Shown here in pieces: positions 1 to 9,996 of a stretch of 64,000 nucleotides of DNA. The stretch is from Planococcus citreus (lineage in GTDB: Bacteria > Bacillota > Bacilli > Bacillales_A > Planococcaceae). Each line of letters opens with the position of its first letter. The stretch's first letter is position 1. Location of the stretch: positions 186,001-250,000 of the forward strand of contig NZ_RCCP01000002.1 of assembly GCF_003664125.1 (NCBI RefSeq), written 5' to 3'. The notes beneath the pieces are model-generated. The model was not told the DNA's origin. It searched no databases and saw only the letters and a program-made list of their open reading frames with translations. The translations under genes were made by a program, and so were the position numbers.

Positions 1-15
1 CAAGGCCGACATTTT

Positions 16-43
16 AAAAAAAGGCCCCTTAAAAGAGGCCTTT
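16..43 (-). terminator. efp terminator
   Basis: A GGCC-containing stem lies just past the efp stop codon. On the minus strand it is followed by a run of seven T (plus-strand A run at 16-22), the usual form of an intrinsic terminator. Confidence 0.8.
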
Positions 44-48
44 CCTAC

Positions 49-609
49 TTATTGGGCACGCGAGACGTATGAAGAATCGGTCGTATTGATGATTAGTTTA
101 TCCCCTTGGTTGATGAAGAATGGCACCTGGACAGAAAGCCCTGTTGTAAGAATCGCCGGTTTCGATCCGCCGCTTGCTGTGTCTCCTTTGATGCCTGGGT
201 CTGTTTCAGCCACTTCCAAGACAACTGTGTTCGGCAATTCGACGCCCAGTACTTCGCCGTGGTATTGGATAACTTGTACATCCATGTTTTCCTGCAGGAA
301 TTTCAACTCATAGGCGATGCTCTTTTCCGGCAATTCGATCTGGTCGTAAGTTTCTGTATCCATGAATGCGTGCATATCGCCATTCGAATACAAATACTGC
401 ATTTTACGGTTATCGATTTGCGCCTTCGCGACTTTTTCACCGGCGCGGAATGTTTTTTCATTGACCGCTCCAGTGCGCAAGTTACGGAGCTTCGAACGGA
501 CGAATGCCGCACCTTTGCCCGGTTTGACGTGCTGGAATTCCATCACGCGCCAAATATCGTTATCCACTTCGATGGTCAATCCTGTTTTAAAATCGTTTAC
601 TGAAATCAT
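49..609 (-). CDS. efp: Elongation factor P
   Basis: Binds between the P and E sites of stalled ribosomes and helps form peptide bonds in polyproline stretches. The 186-residue length is exactly usual for the family. The KOW-like domain I carries the loop PGKGAAFVR, and its Lys32 is the position that is post-translationally modified in many bacteria. The C-terminal OB domain ends in the expected region around [13 protein letters not shown]. The start is set by GGAGG ten bases upstream. It sits downstream of the peptidase gene pepP on the same strand with a 20-base gap, as in many Bacillales, and is followed by its own terminator. No modification enzyme gene is visible nearby. Confidence 0.97.
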   Translation of the reverse strand: MISVNDFKTGLTIEVDNDIWRVMEFQHVKPGKGAAFVRSKLRNLRTGAVNEKTFRAGEKVAKAQIDNRKMQYLYSNGDMHAFMDTETYDQIELPEKSIAYELKFLQENMDVQVIQYHGEVLGVELPNTVVLEVAETDPGIKGDTASGGSKPAILTTGLSVQVPFFINQGDKLIINTTDSSYVSRAQ

Positions 610-629
610 AATAATAGTTCCTCCGTTTG

Positions 630-1697
630 TTATAAAATGCGAAGCTCTTTTGAAGAATGCGTCAAGCGCTCATTCCCCGTTTCGGTAATCAGTATATCAT
701 CTTCTATGCGCACTCCGCCAATTCCCGGCAAATAGATGCCCGGTTCGACCGTGACAGCCATTCCGGGTTCAAGGACAGTTTCCGAACGGAACGACAGCCC
801 CGGCCCTTCGTGGACCTCGAGACCGATGCCGTGGCCGGTTGAATGCCCGAACGCTTCCCCGTAGCCTTTTGACTTGATGTAATCGCGTGCGATGGCATCC
901 GCTTCGATTCCCGTCATGCCCGGCTTGATTTTCTCCAGCGCCAGCACTTGTGAATCCAAGACCACTTGATATATTTCCTTAAGCTTGTCAGACGGTTCGC
1001 CGACTGCCACCGTGCGCGTGATGTCCGATACATAGCCATTGTACAAGGCGCCGAAATCGAGCGTGATCAAGTCGCCTTGTTCGATTTTCTTATTGGATGC
1101 AACGCCATGAGGCAATGCCGAGCGCAAGCCCGATGCGACGATGATGTCGAACGAAGAAGAAGTTGCGCCTTGTGAACGCATGAAGAATTCCAGTTCATTC
1201 GAAACTTCCAATTCTGTCATTCCCGCCTTGATGTAAGAGCAGATATGTTCGAACGCATCGTCAGCAATCTTGGCTGCCGCTTTCAGCACTTCTAGTTCTT
1301 CAGGAGATTTCACCATGCGCAACTTTTCAATCAGACCGCTAACCGGTTCGAGCGTTGCAGATAATTTTTCCTGATACTGCGAATATGTGGCAAAGGTCAT
1401 ATAATCCTGTTCGAATGCCAGCCGTTCGACTGCCGCTTCCTTAGCAATGCGCGCCACTTCGTCAATCAAGCCTTTTTGCGCTTGGACCACTTTGAATTCT
1501 TTGACTTGCTCTCCTGCTTGTTCAGTGTAGCGGAAATCGGTAATGAACCAAGCATCATTCGGCGTGATGAGCGCAAGCCCAGCCGTTCCGGTGAAGCCTG
1601 TAATAAAACGAAGATTATACGGATTTGTCACCAGCAGGGAATCCAGTTCCCGCTTTTGCATTTGTTCGCGCAGTTTCATCAATTTCATCAGTTTCAT
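630..1697 (-). CDS. pepP: Xaa-Pro aminopeptidase family (M24) protein
   Basis: Cytosolic dimetal peptidase expected to remove an N-terminal residue before proline. The M24 pita-bread fold covers roughly residues 130-350. Its five metal ligands are visible: Asp214 and Asp225 ([12 protein letters not shown]), His289 (GHSTGHG), Glu318 (VEPGIY) and Glu332 (VRIEDD). The 355-residue length matches B. subtilis YqhT. The start is ambiguous because the gene opens with three in-frame Met-Lys-Leu units. The first ATG overlaps the aroQ stop by ATGA, which suggests translational coupling, but the second is better spaced from the AAAGG motif. The exact substrate is inferred from the family. Genes aroQ-pepP-efp look like one transcript. 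Confidence 0.9.
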   Translation of the reverse strand: MKLMKLMKLREQMQKRELDSLLVTNPYNLRFITGFTGTAGLALITPNDAWFITDFRYTEQAGEQVKEFKVVQAQKGLIDEVARIAKEAAVERLAFEQDYMTFATYSQYQEKLSATLEPVSGLIEKLRMVKSPEELEVLKAAAKIADDAFEHICSYIKAGMTELEVSNELEFFMRSQGATSSSFDIIVASGLRSALPHGVASNKKIEQGDLITLDFGALYNGYVSDITRTVAVGEPSDKLKEIYQVVLDSQVLALEKIKPGMTGIEADAIARDYIKSKGYGEAFGHSTGHGIGLEVHEGPGLSFRSETVLEPGMAVTVEPGIYLPGIGGVRIEDDILITETGNERLTHSSKELRIL

Positions 1698-2134
1698 CCT
1701 TTCTGTTGTCGAAGCAAGAGCGACTGGAGCCCCAGCCGATAGACGTCCTTGCCGAAGCCGGCGATTTGCCCGATGGCTACCGGCGCGATATGGGAATAGT
1801 GGCGGAACTCTTCACGTGCGTGGATATTGGAAATATGTACTTCAACGACCGGCACTTGGACCGATGCGATGGCGTCGCGTATCGCGATGCTCGTATGCGT
1901 ATAGGCACCGGCGTTCAAGACGATGCCGGAAATGGCATCATCGTCCGCACCGTGGATCCAGTCGATCAGTTCCCCTTCATGATTGGACTGCCGGCAGACC
2001 AACTCAAAGCCTTCACTGTCAGCAAAATCCGCCAGTTCCTGCTCCAGCTCCTGCAATGTAAAGCTTCCGTACGCTTGTTTTTCGCGTTTGCCGAGACGGT
2101 TTAAATTGGGACCGTTCAACACCAGGACTCTCAT
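1694..2134 (-). CDS. aroQ: 3-dehydroquinate dehydratase, type II
   Basis: Catalyses dehydration of 3-dehydroquinate to 3-dehydroshikimate, the third step of the shikimate pathway. The 146-residue length is typical of the dodecameric type II enzyme. The opening NGPNLNRLG motif, the catalytic Tyr22 region REKQAYGSF, the SNHEGELIDWIH substrate loop and the late VEVHISNIHAREEFR motif are all present. It overlaps pepP by four bases. Another shikimate gene, aroK, lies near 10 kb, but the two are not in one operon. Confidence 0.95.
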   Translation of the reverse strand: MRVLVLNGPNLNRLGKREKQAYGSFTLQELEQELADFADSEGFELVCRQSNHEGELIDWIHGADDDAISGIVLNAGAYTHTSIAIRDAIASVQVPVVEVHISNIHAREEFRHYSHIAPVAIGQIAGFGKDVYRLGLQSLLLRQQKG

Positions 2135-2220
2135 GCCCTTGCACCCCTTTCTTGGCTTTCCTTTTCCATTTTATCATACGATCAATTAGCGGCAAGCCAG
2201 AAGACGAAGACGCTTATGCA

Positions 2221-2258
2221 AACAAAAAAGCGGAAGCCTATTTTGGCTTCCGCTTTTG
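2221..2258 (-). terminator. nrdJ terminator
   Basis: A GCGGAAGCC / GGCTTCCGC stem with a short loop is followed on the minus strand by a T run. It lies 40 bases past the nrdJ stop and separates it from aroQ. Confidence 0.85.
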
Positions 2259-2297
2259 TCACTGGAGAATATGGCTCCGGCTATTTGAAGTTTTTTG

Positions 2298-4856
2298 TTA
2301 CAGTCCGCATTTCAATTGGGCTGCACAGTTCGTGCATGTATTGCATCCGCCCATTTCTTCCACTGTCCCTTTACGGCAGACAGGGCAAGTATTGCCTACT
2401 TCCGATCCGATCGTGACATTGGTCGAGCGCAAGTCTTGGATCGTGTCGATCAAGACTACTGGGCGCTTGCCAGTGTCTTCTTCCTTGTGGTCTTCTTCGA
2501 AAGTATTGTCTTCAGCTTTTAATGTCAGCACTTGTGAATCACGGCTGCCGTCGACGTAGACTGTGCCGCCTTTGGCACCGCCTTTGTAGAGACGCTCATA
2601 AACGCCTTCAACCTGTTCGACGGTATAACCTTTCGGTGCGTTGACCGTTTTTGAGATTGAGGAATCGATCCAGCGCTGGATGATGCACTGGACATCGGCA
2701 TGTGCTTCAGGTGCGAGGTCCATTGACGTGATGAACGCCTGCGGCAAATTCTCTTCATCTGCGTCCGGGTTGTTCTTCAAGTATTCACGGACGATATCCG
2801 CTTTTACTTCGATGAATTTCCCGAGGCGCCCGCTTCGGTAATAAGTAAATGAATAATATGGTTCCAAGCCTGTCGATACGCCAACCATCGTGCCAGTCGA
2901 GCCTGTCGGCGCAACCGTCAATAGATGGGAGTTGCGGATCCCTTTGTCGAGCACCGCTTGGCGAATTTCTTCCGGCATCCCTTGCATAAAGCCGGTTTCG
3001 GTAAATGCACGGCGCAAGTTCTCCGTTTCTGCATCTGTTTCGCCGACGAGGAATGGGAAGCTGCCGCGTTCTTCAGCGAGCTCTGTAGAAGCTTCATAAG
3101 CTGCGACTGCAATCGTCTTGAAGATCTCATCGACCAGCTCGTTACCTTCCGGCGAGCCGTATTCACGGTCCGAATAGATGAGCAAATCGGCAAGGCCCAT
3201 GACGCCAAGGCCTACACGGCGTTCGCCGAGTGCCTGGATGCGGTTTTCTTCCAGGAAATAAGGAGTTGCATCTATGACGTTGTCTTGCATGCGGACACCG
3301 ACGCGCACCGTTTCTTTCAGTGCTTCAAAATCAACTTGCTTCGTTTTCGGATCTGCGAAGCGTGCTAAGTTGACGGCTGCCAAGTTGCATACGGAATAAG
3401 GCGCAAGTGGCTGTTCGCCACATGGGTTTGTCGCCACGACTTTTTGGCCGTATGCCGTCGCATTTGTTTTTTCATTGGCATTATCGATAAAGAAGATGCC
3501 GGGTTCTGCGGAATAAGTTGCGCATACATTGATCAAATTCCATAGTTCGCGCGCTTTGATCACGCGGTATGTGCGGACTTTATGGCCCATTTTTTCCCAA
3601 TCGCGGACATCACCGATCTTATGCCATTCTTCGTTATAGACCGCCATCTCTTCTTTCGAATACGATTCAACTGCCGGGAAGCGCAATTCGAAATCTTCGT
3701 CTTTTTCGACTGCTTCCATGAAGTCTTTCGTCAAGGTGACGGAAATATTGGCACCAGTTAGGAATTCTTCGTTATGAACGGAGAACGTGCCGCCGTCGCG
3801 CAGTTTCGTTTCTGCATCGCGCATGATTTTTTCGTTGAATCCACCCATGCCCGGAATGGTCCGGTAATTAAGCAAGCCTTGGTACATCGCTTCTTCCTGC
3901 TCAGTTAAAGGTTTGAATTTCAATTTATCGTTCGCCAGGCGTTTGATCGTTTCGTCTTCTGTGTTTTCGATCAAATAACGCAAAATACGCGGGTTTTGCA
4001 TTTTGGAAATGATGAATTCCGCGATATCCGGATGCCAGTCAGCAAGCATGATCATCTGGGCGCCGCGGCGTGAACCGCCCTGTTCGACCAGATGCGTCAG
4101 TTTCGCGATATCGTCAAGCCACGAAACAGAACCGGATGATTTGCCGTTGACGCCACGAGCGAGTGTATTGCGCGGGCGAAGAGTCGAGCCGTTCGTCCCG
4201 ACACCGCCTCCGCGGCTCATGATTTCCATCACTTGCTTGCGGTGGTCTGAGATGCCTTCACGCGAATCGGCGACAAATGGCATGACGTAGCAGTTGAAAT
4301 ACGTGACATCGGTGTCAGCGCCTGCCCCGTACAGCACACGGCCAGCCGGGACGAAATTCAAGTTGACGAGCTGCTCATAGAATTTCGTGAACCATTCACT
4401 TTGCTTTTCTGGGGTTTTCTCGACTGCAGAAAGGCCAGTGGCATTGCGTTTGGCGATTTGCTCGTAAAATACTTCGAGCGGCTTTTCGATAACATCGATC
4501 GGCCGGTTGACTATGCCTTGTTCTACTTCTTCAGGGTTATCGATGGCACTGCGGTAATCTTCTTCGATCCAGACGCGTGCTTTGTTCGCATCTTGGTCGA
4601 TCGAGACGATATATCCGAGGCCGCGTGCTGGGAATTTCGGGTCTTCTTTGACCGTCAACACGACGAAATCGCCCGGCTTCAATGTGCTTTTGCTGGTGTC
4701 CTTGAAGGAATAGCGGTCGATCATGACCAGGCGGGATACGCCTTTATGGGTTTTCTTCATGTCCTTCGTTACCGCGTGGACTTGCGGGAAAGCTTCAATG
4801 TCTTTGTTCAGGGACTCGACGTTTAATGTATATTCGGATTGTGTGGCGGAAACCAT
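2298..4856 (-). CDS. nrdJ: Adenosylcobalamin-dependent (class II) ribonucleotide reductase
   Basis: Reduces ribonucleotides to deoxyribonucleotides using a B12-derived radical, independently of oxygen. The protein has 852 residues. The active-site motif NPCGEQPL is followed by SVCNLAAVNL, the phosphate-binding motif PTGSTGTM appears later, and a cysteine-rich tail has two CxxC pairs (CPVC and CTNC) and ends in CGL, as expected for a reducible C-terminus. GGAGG nine bases upstream supports the start. Two NrdR-type boxes precede it. In B. subtilis this position between aroQ and yqhL holds yqhR-lipM genes instead, so the locus differs. No cobalamin synthesis genes are in view. I cannot tell whether the organism also has NrdEF. 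Confidence 0.95.
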   Translation of the reverse strand: MVSATQSEYTLNVESLNKDIEAFPQVHAVTKDMKKTHKGVSRLVMIDRYSFKDTSKSTLKPGDFVVLTVKEDPKFPARGLGYIVSIDQDANKARVWIEEDYRSAIDNPEEVEQGIVNRPIDVIEKPLEVFYEQIAKRNATGLSAVEKTPEKQSEWFTKFYEQLVNLNFVPAGRVLYGAGADTDVTYFNCYVMPFVADSREGISDHRKQVMEIMSRGGGVGTNGSTLRPRNTLARGVNGKSSGSVSWLDDIAKLTHLVEQGGSRRGAQMIMLADWHPDIAEFIISKMQNPRILRYLIENTEDETIKRLANDKLKFKPLTEQEEAMYQGLLNYRTIPGMGGFNEKIMRDAETKLRDGGTFSVHNEEFLTGANISVTLTKDFMEAVEKDEDFELRFPAVESYSKEEMAVYNEEWHKIGDVRDWEKMGHKVRTYRVIKARELWNLINVCATYSAEPGIFFIDNANEKTNATAYGQKVVATNPCGEQPLAPYSVCNLAAVNLARFADPKTKQVDFEALKETVRVGVRMQDNVIDATPYFLEENRIQALGERRVGLGVMGLADLLIYSDREYGSPEGNELVDEIFKTIAVAAYEASTELAEERGSFPFLVGETDAETENLRRAFTETGFMQGMPEEIRQAVLDKGIRNSHLLTVAPTGSTGTMVGVSTGLEPYYSFTYYRSGRLGKFIEVKADIVREYLKNNPDADEENLPQAFITSMDLAPEAHADVQCIIQRWIDSSISKTVNAPKGYTVEQVEGVYERLYKGGAKGGTVYVDGSRDSQVLTLKAEDNTFEEDHKEEDTGKRPVVLIDTIQDLRSTNVTIGSEVGNTCPVCRKGTVEEMGGCNTCTNCAAQLKCGL

Positions 4857-4889
4857 TTGACAAATCCTCCTTTATATTATATGGAGTTA

Positions 4890-4937
4890 ACACTATATAT
4901 AGTATTATTACAATTCCCATGATACTATATATTGAAA
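4890..4937 (-). promoter_or_regulatory. Pair of NrdR boxes upstream of nrdJ
   Basis: Two near-palindromic 16-mers, ACACTATATATAGTAT (4890-4905) and ATACTATATATTGAAA (4922-4937), match the NrdR consensus acaCwAtATaTwGtgt. Their centres are 32 bases apart, three helical turns, the spacing known for cooperative NrdR binding. The remaining sequence up to the rhodanese promoter (about 4940-5185) shows no gene or recognisable riboswitch. Confidence 0.85.
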
Positions 4938-5187
4938 CTCACTCGCAATGACATTTTTCTGATGGAAAATTCGACTCGGCAGATAACCGAGCAATGACAA
5001 GGGTTTCGCGATTTGGCTTTTGTTAAAATGAGACGAAAGACACGTATGTTCGCATAAATCAGCGCAAAAATCGATTTAATTTCCTGTTGAAAGCACTTGA
5101 CAACTGAAAGTCCAGCTACAGCGCGCTTCCTGCCCGCAGGCTTCACAGGATTGCCTCTGATTTGCCCCGATTACTGTAACATAGCCA

Positions 5188-5217
5188 TTGAATATCCGTC
5201 ACCTTATCTCTTATAAT
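5188..5217 (+). promoter_or_regulatory. SigA-type promoter for the rhodanese gene
   Basis: TTGAAT (5188-5193) and a perfect TATAAT (5212-5217) are separated by 18 bases, 27 bases ahead of the GTG start. Confidence 0.7.
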
Positions 5218-5244
5218 GAGTAAGTATAGAAAGGGGCAAGAACA

Positions 5245-5625
5245 GTGGAATTATTGTATATCACATTGGGTGTCGTCATCGCCATCCTCATTTTTGCGGT
5301 CGTCTCGTTCCTCCGCATCCGCAAAGCGGTCACCGATCTCAACCAGGAAGAATTTATCCAAGGCTACCGAAAAGCGCAGCTCATCGATGTCCGGGAACCA
5401 AAAGATTTCGCAGCCGGCCATATCCTCGGGGCGCGCAACATCCCGCAATCGCAATTGCGCCAGCGCTACAAGGAAATCCGCGCCGACAAACCGGTCTATC
5501 TGTACGACCAGAACGGGGCAAGAAGCGGACGCGTCGCATTGTTCCTGAAGAAAAAAGGCTATGAGCAATTGTTCCAATTGCAGGGCGGCTTCAAAAAATG
5601 GACAGGCAAAATCAAATCCAAATAA
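5245..5625 (+). CDS. Membrane-anchored rhodanese-like protein (YqhL type)
   Basis: A single rhodanese domain that would handle sulfane sulfur or act in redox binding; the physiological substrate is unknown. The N-terminal 20 or so residues form a hydrophobic helix, so the domain is probably anchored in the membrane and faces the cytoplasm. The domain contains IDVREPKDFAAGHI and ARNIPQ, typical of the family. However, where the catalytic loop should begin with Cys, the sequence reads YLYDQNGARSGR. The active-site cysteine is therefore replaced by Asp, as in many YqhL-type proteins, and sulfurtransferase activity is doubtful. The start is GTG after AAAGGGG. It converges on gcvPB and shares a terminator with it. 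Confidence 0.88.
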   Translation: MELLYITLGVVIAILIFAVVSFLRIRKAVTDLNQEEFIQGYRKAQLIDVREPKDFAAGHILGARNIPQSQLRQRYKEIRADKPVYLYDQNGARSGRVALFLKKKGYEQLFQLQGGFKKWTGKIKSK

Positions 5626-5627
5626 TC

Positions 5628-5663
5628 AAAAACCCCGGAAGCAAATGCTTCCGGGGTTTTTTT
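5628..5663. terminator. Bidirectional terminator between rhodanese gene and gcvPB
   Basis: A CCCCGGAAGC / GCTTCCGGGG stem is flanked by an A run on the left and a T run on the right, so it can stop transcription from both converging genes. Confidence 0.9.
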
Positions 5664-5666
5664 ATG

Positions 5667-7139
5667 TCATTCGCTGTCTGTCGGTTTCTGGTAACGAAGA
5701 ACCGGCTTGCGGGCTGCTTTCGTTTCATCCAGCCGGTTAATGACCGTCGTATGCGGCGCATTTTGGACGATCTCCGGATTTTCTTCCACTTCACGCGCAA
5801 TCTGAATCATTGCATCGATAAAGTCATCCAGCGTTTCTTTCGATTCCGTCTCGGTCGGCTCGATCATCATGCCTTCTTCCACATTGAGCGGGAAGTAGAT
5901 CGTCGGCGGATGGTAACCGAAGTCGAGCAGGCGCTTCGCCATGTCGAGCGTTCTGACACCGAGTTTTTTCTGGCGGCGCCCGCTCAACACAAATTCATGC
6001 TTGCAATGGCGGTCGTACGGCAAATCGAAATGAGGTGCGAGCCTTCTCATCATGTAGTTGGCGTTCAATACGGCATATTCAGTGACTTTCTTCAAGCCGT
6101 CCGGCCCCATTGTGCGGATATACGTATAGGCACGGACATTGATGCCGAAGTTGCCATAGAATGGCTTAACGCGTCCGATGGATTCAGGGCGGTCGTAATC
6201 GAATGTATAGCCTTCATCGGTCTTGACGAGGATCGGCTTCGGCAAATACGGGATCAGGTCCGCTTGGACACCAACCGGGCCAGATCCTGGGCCGCCGCCG
6301 CCGTGCGGGCCTGTGAAGGTTTTGTGCAAGTTCAAATGGACAACGTCAAAGCCCATGTCGCCAGGGCGTGCTTTTGACATGACGGCGTTCAAGTTCGCCC
6401 CGTCGTAGTACAGCTTGCCGCCGACTTTGTGGATGATCGATGCCATTTCAAGGATATCTTCTTCAAAAAGGCCGAGCGTGTTCGGGTTTGTCAGCATGAG
6501 TGCCGCGGTGTCGTCGCCGACTACACGCTTCAAGTCTTCCAGGTCGACAAGGCCGTGCTCGTTCGATTTAACAGTCACTGTCTCGAATCCGGCGACTGTT
6601 GCAGAAGCTGGGTTCGTTCCGTGGGCAGAATCCGGCACGATGACTTTCGTGCGGTTGAAATCACCATTTGCTTCGTGGAAAGCACGGATCATCATGAGAC
6701 CCGTCCATTCACCGTGTGCACCGGCAGCCGGCTGAAGCGTCACTTCATCCATGCCTGTAATTTCCTTCAAATGTTCCTGAAGGTCATACATCAATTCCAT
6801 CGCGCCTTGGACAGTCGATTCTTCCTGCAGCGGGTGGATGTTCGCGAACCCGGAGTAGCGGGCAACGGATTCATTGATTTTCGGGTTGTATTTCATCGTG
6901 CACGAGCCGAGCGGATAGAATCCGGAATCAACGCCATGGTTGCGTTTTGAAAGCGCTGTGTAATGGCGCATGATGTCGAGTTCCGAGACTTCCGGCAATT
7001 CCGCAAACTCTTCGCGTACTAGTTCTTGGCCGAGCAATTCAGTCAAATCCACTTCCGGCACATCAAGTTCCGGCAGGCTGTAGCCGACACGGCCTTGTTT
7101 GGTCATTTCAAAAATGAGTGGCTGGTTGTCTTTATGCAT
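5667..7139 (-). CDS. gcvPB: Glycine dehydrogenase (decarboxylating) subunit 2
   Basis: Beta half of the PLP-dependent P-protein, which decarboxylates glycine and passes the aminomethyl group to lipoyl-GcvH. With the ATG at 7139 the protein has 490 residues, usual for Firmicute GcvPB. This start overlaps the gcvPA stop by eight bases and is preceded by GGAGG seven bases away; an upstream in-frame Met inside gcvPA has no such site. The PLP lysine lies in [16 protein letters not shown], followed by the glycine-rich loop. It is the last gene of the riboswitch-controlled gcvT-gcvPA-gcvPB operon. Confidence 0.97.
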   Translation of the reverse strand: MHKDNQPLIFEMTKQGRVGYSLPELDVPEVDLTELLGQELVREEFAELPEVSELDIMRHYTALSKRNHGVDSGFYPLGSCTMKYNPKINESVARYSGFANIHPLQEESTVQGAMELMYDLQEHLKEITGMDEVTLQPAAGAHGEWTGLMMIRAFHEANGDFNRTKVIVPDSAHGTNPASATVAGFETVTVKSNEHGLVDLEDLKRVVGDDTAALMLTNPNTLGLFEEDILEMASIIHKVGGKLYYDGANLNAVMSKARPGDMGFDVVHLNLHKTFTGPHGGGGPGSGPVGVQADLIPYLPKPILVKTDEGYTFDYDRPESIGRVKPFYGNFGINVRAYTYIRTMGPDGLKKVTEYAVLNANYMMRRLAPHFDLPYDRHCKHEFVLSGRRQKKLGVRTLDMAKRLLDFGYHPPTIYFPLNVEEGMMIEPTETESKETLDDFIDAMIQIAREVEENPEIVQNAPHTTVINRLDETKAARKPVLRYQKPTDSE

Positions 7140-8499
7140 GGGAAGCCTCCGTTTCTCGCACGAATGCATCGATTTCCTGTACAAACGCGTCGATTTCTTC
7201 TTTAGAACGCTGCTCAGTGACCGCAATCAGCATATGCCCTTGCAACTCGTCATAGCTCAAGCCGAGATCATAGCCGCCGATCATGCCTTTCTCAAACAAA
7301 GCCGCATTCAATTCCTTGACCGATGAGCCGAGCTTGACAGCAATTTCATTGAAATGGGCACCATCAAATGCAATCTCGAATCCGGATTTCTTCAATTGTT
7401 GCTTCATGTAATGGGTCTTGGTAATGTTCTGCACGGCGATTTCCTTCGTGCCTTCCTTGCCGAGCGCTGTCATGGCAACAGAAGCTGCCAACGCATTCAA
7501 GGCTTGGTTCGAGCAAATATTCGACGTCGCTTTGTCGCGGCGGATATGCTGTTCGCGCGCTTGCAAAGTCAAGACGAATCCGCGTCGCCCTTCATCGTCT
7601 GTCGTTTCGCCGACAAGGCGTCCTGGAACTTCGCGCATCAATTTCTGCGTTACAGCGAAATAGCCGCAATGAGGACCGCCGAACGCTTCAGGAATGCCGA
7701 ACGGCTGTGCATCGCCGACGGTAATATCTGCGCCGAATTTCCCAGGAGGCGTAAGTGCGCCGAGTGCCAGAGGGTTGGACGATACCGTGAACAAAGCGCC
7801 TGCTTCGTGGACGATCGGCTCGATTTCTTTTAAGTTCTCGACTTGACCGAAAAAGTTCGGGTATTGGACCATGACGGTCGCGGTGTTTTCATCGATCATT
7901 TCTTTCAAGGCGTCGATATCCGTGCGGCCGTCTTTGAGCGGAATTTCCACAACATCGATTGACTGCCCGAGTGCATAAGTGCGGACAACGTCTCTCGACT
8001 CCGGATGGACAGCACGGGAAACGAGGATTTTCTTGCGGCGCGTCTGGCCGGCTGCGAGCATGCCTGCTTCTGCGAGCGCTGTTCCGCCATCGTACATGGA
8101 AGAGTTCGCGATATCCATGCCGGTGAGTTCAGCGATCATTGTCTGGAATTCAAAGATCGCCTGCAATTCCCCTTGGGAGATTTCTGGCTGGTAAGGCGTA
8201 TAGGCTGTGTAAAATTCAGAACGGGAGATGACGTGATCGACAATGATCGGTTTGTAATGGTCATAGACACCCGCGCCGAGGAAAGAGGCATAGCGGACAG
8301 AATCCGCGTTCTTGCCGGCGAGCTGTGCCAATTCTTTCGTCAAGGCCGATTCAGATTTTGCAGGCTTGATGTTGTATTCGCCTTTAAAGCGTACTTTTTC
8401 AGGAATGTCCGAAAACAATTCGTCGATCGATTGGACGCCAATCGTCTCGAGCATGTCTTTTTCATCTTGGGAAGTCATTGGTAGATAGCGATGTTTCAT
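7132..8499 (-). CDS. gcvPA: Glycine dehydrogenase (decarboxylating) subunit 1
   Basis: Alpha half of the split glycine cleavage P-protein, which pairs with GcvPB to form an alpha2-beta2 enzyme. The protein has 455 residues and begins [17 protein letters not shown], very close to known GcvPA proteins. The segments [14 protein letters not shown] and DGGTALAEA are family landmarks. The start is preceded by AAGGGG. It lies 27 bases after gcvT and overlaps gcvPB by eight bases, so subunit levels are probably coupled through translation. Confidence 0.97.
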   Translation of the reverse strand: MKHRYLPMTSQDEKDMLETIGVQSIDELFSDIPEKVRFKGEYNIKPAKSESALTKELAQLAGKNADSVRYASFLGAGVYDHYKPIIVDHVISRSEFYTAYTPYQPEISQGELQAIFEFQTMIAELTGMDIANSSMYDGGTALAEAGMLAAGQTRRKKILVSRAVHPESRDVVRTYALGQSIDVVEIPLKDGRTDIDALKEMIDENTATVMVQYPNFFGQVENLKEIEPIVHEAGALFTVSSNPLALGALTPPGKFGADITVGDAQPFGIPEAFGGPHCGYFAVTQKLMREVPGRLVGETTDDEGRRGFVLTLQAREQHIRRDKATSNICSNQALNALAASVAMTALGKEGTKEIAVQNITKTHYMKQQLKKSGFEIAFDGAHFNEIAVKLGSSVKELNAALFEKGMIGGYDLGLSYDELQGHMLIAVTEQRSKEEIDAFVQEIDAFVRETEASHA

Positions 8500-8526
8500 C
8501 GTGTGCAGTCCCCTTCTTTATTCGGA

Positions 8527-9627
8527 TTATTTAGAGCGTTTATAAAATGGCGCTGCGATAATTTTTGCTTTAAGCCGCTTATTGCGGATTTCGACATCCA
8601 CTTCCGTGTCCAACTCATTATGCTTAGCATCCAGCAAAGCCAGCCCGATGTTCTTTTTCAATGTCGGCGACTGTGTACCGGTGGTGACTTCGCCGATTTT
8701 CTCATCGCCCTTGTAAACTACATAGCCATGGCGCGGGATGCCCTTGTCGATCATTTCGATGCCGACGGATTTGCGGGGTACCCCGGCTTCTTTTTGATCC
8801 ACCAAAGCCTGTTTTCCGATAAAGTCGGAGTCTTTTTTCAATTTGACGGCAAATCCGATGCCGGCTTCAAGCGGTGTGATGTCTTTCGACAATTCTTGCC
8901 CGTAAAGCGCAAGGCCCGCTTCAAAACGTAGCGTATCGCGTGCACCGAGTCCTGCTGGCACGACGCCTTCCGATTCACCTGTTTCCAAGATCCGGTCCCA
9001 TAGAGCAGTGACAGCTTCGGGGCTGCCGTAGATTTCAAATCCATCTTCTCCCGTGTAGCCAGTGCGTGACACCAACACTCGCTGTCCAGCAACTTCTACT
9101 TGGTCCTTGAAGCGGAATGGGCGGATTGATGACAAGTCTTCCTCCGTCAACGCAGCCAGCACGTTCTCAGCTAGAGGCCCTTGCAACGCCAGCAAGCCAA
9201 AGCGTTCAGAAGCGTTATCCAGTTCGACTTCGCCTTCAAGATGTTTTTGCATCCACTCAAAATCCTTTTCGATATTCGATGCATTGACCACCAGCAGATA
9301 GCGCTCATCTTCGAGTTTGTAGACGAGCAGATCGTCGATCGTGCCACCGTCTTCATAACACATTGCCGTGTATTGCGCTTGGCCGTCCTGAAGCTTTGAT
9401 ACATCGTTGGTCAGCAATTTCTGTAAATAAGCCAGGCTATCCGGGCCCGAGGCGAATATCTCGCCCATATGGGAAACATCGAATAATCCTGCTTTAGTGC
9501 GTACTGCTTCATGCTCGTCCTTGATGGAAGAAAATTGCACCGGCAATTCCCATCCGCCGAAATCGATCGTTTTGCCGCCGTAGCGGGCATACGAGTCAAA
9601 CAAAGGTGTTCGCTTCAATTGTCCCAA
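8527..9627 (-). CDS. gcvT: Glycine cleavage system aminomethyltransferase (T-protein)
   Basis: Moves the methylene group from aminomethyl-lipoyl-GcvH to tetrahydrofolate and releases ammonia. The protein has 366 residues, normal for the family. It opens [19 protein letters not shown] and contains the folate-binding segment VSHMGEI, the [14 protein letters not shown] motif and the C-terminal [17 protein letters not shown] segment. It is the first gene of the gcv operon, directly downstream of the tandem glycine riboswitch and its terminator. gcvH is not in this window. Confidence 0.97.
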   Translation of the reverse strand: MGQLKRTPLFDSYARYGGKTIDFGGWELPVQFSSIKDEHEAVRTKAGLFDVSHMGEIFASGPDSLAYLQKLLTNDVSKLQDGQAQYTAMCYEDGGTIDDLLVYKLEDERYLLVVNASNIEKDFEWMQKHLEGEVELDNASERFGLLALQGPLAENVLAALTEEDLSSIRPFRFKDQVEVAGQRVLVSRTGYTGEDGFEIYGSPEAVTALWDRILETGESEGVVPAGLGARDTLRFEAGLALYGQELSKDITPLEAGIGFAVKLKKDSDFIGKQALVDQKEAGVPRKSVGIEMIDKGIPRHGYVVYKGDEKIGEVTTGTQSPTLKKNIGLALLDAKHNELDTEVDVEIRNKRLKAKIIAAPFYKRSK

Positions 9628-9654
9628 TCTTTTTCCCTCCTGTTTTCAAAGCGC

Positions 9655-9705
9655 ACAAAAAAGGACAGAGAATTCCCTTTAAACTAAAAGGGAATTCTCT
9701 GTCCT
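9655..9705 (-). terminator. Riboswitch-controlled terminator of the gcv operon
   Basis: A near-perfect 18-base stem (AGGACAGAGAATTCCCTT paired with its complement, 9662-9705) with a short loop is followed on the minus strand by seven T, before gcvT. It is the expression platform of the adjoining glycine riboswitch, and glycine binding should favour read-through. Confidence 0.92.
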
Positions 9706-9862
9706 GGCACCTGAAAGTTTACCGTAACGGCTTTCCTCATCGGTAGCTGCACATCGTCAGCATTCTCCAGAGATGCGTCCTGTACGAGTCTTTTTGCCTG
9801 AGAGATTCATGATGTAATCATTTGCTCCTTCGGCGACGCCAATGCGTTCTCTCCCCGTACAA
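9706..9862 (-). promoter_or_regulatory. Tandem glycine riboswitch (gcvT leader)
   Basis: Two glycine aptamers lie in series on the minus strand. The first (about 9788-9862) has the GGAGAGAAC start, GGCGTCGCCGAAGGAGCAA and the CTCTCAGGCAAAA segment. The second (about 9706-9785) has ATCTCTGGAGA, GCACCGATGAGG-like loop sequence and TTTCAGGTGCC. Both arrangements are diagnostic for the class that senses glycine and activates the gcv operon. A plausible -10 element, TATACT on the minus strand, lies at 9911-9916. The rest of the region to aroK (9863-9996) holds only this promoter. Confidence 0.95.
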
Positions 9863-9996
9863 TCATCCGCCCAAATCAATGTTGAATTGGTCCATCCCGC
9901 TATACAGAATAGTATAACTTCGACTACATCCTAACATTGAATTGACGAAAGCGCAATCTTTTTTACCTTAACGCCTCAAACACGAATGTTTTACTA

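Noticed and set aside
106-603. Long open frames antisense to efp, nrdJ, gcvP, comG and others
   Set aside because: They mirror real genes in high-scoring frames, lack ribosome sites and show no recognisable domains; they are shadows of the coding strand.
4940-5185. Possible cobalamin riboswitch before the B12-dependent nrdJ
   Set aside because: A fragment like CCGATTACTGTAA recalls part of the cobalamin consensus, but it lies on the wrong strand for nrdJ, and no B12 box or surrounding stems could be assembled.
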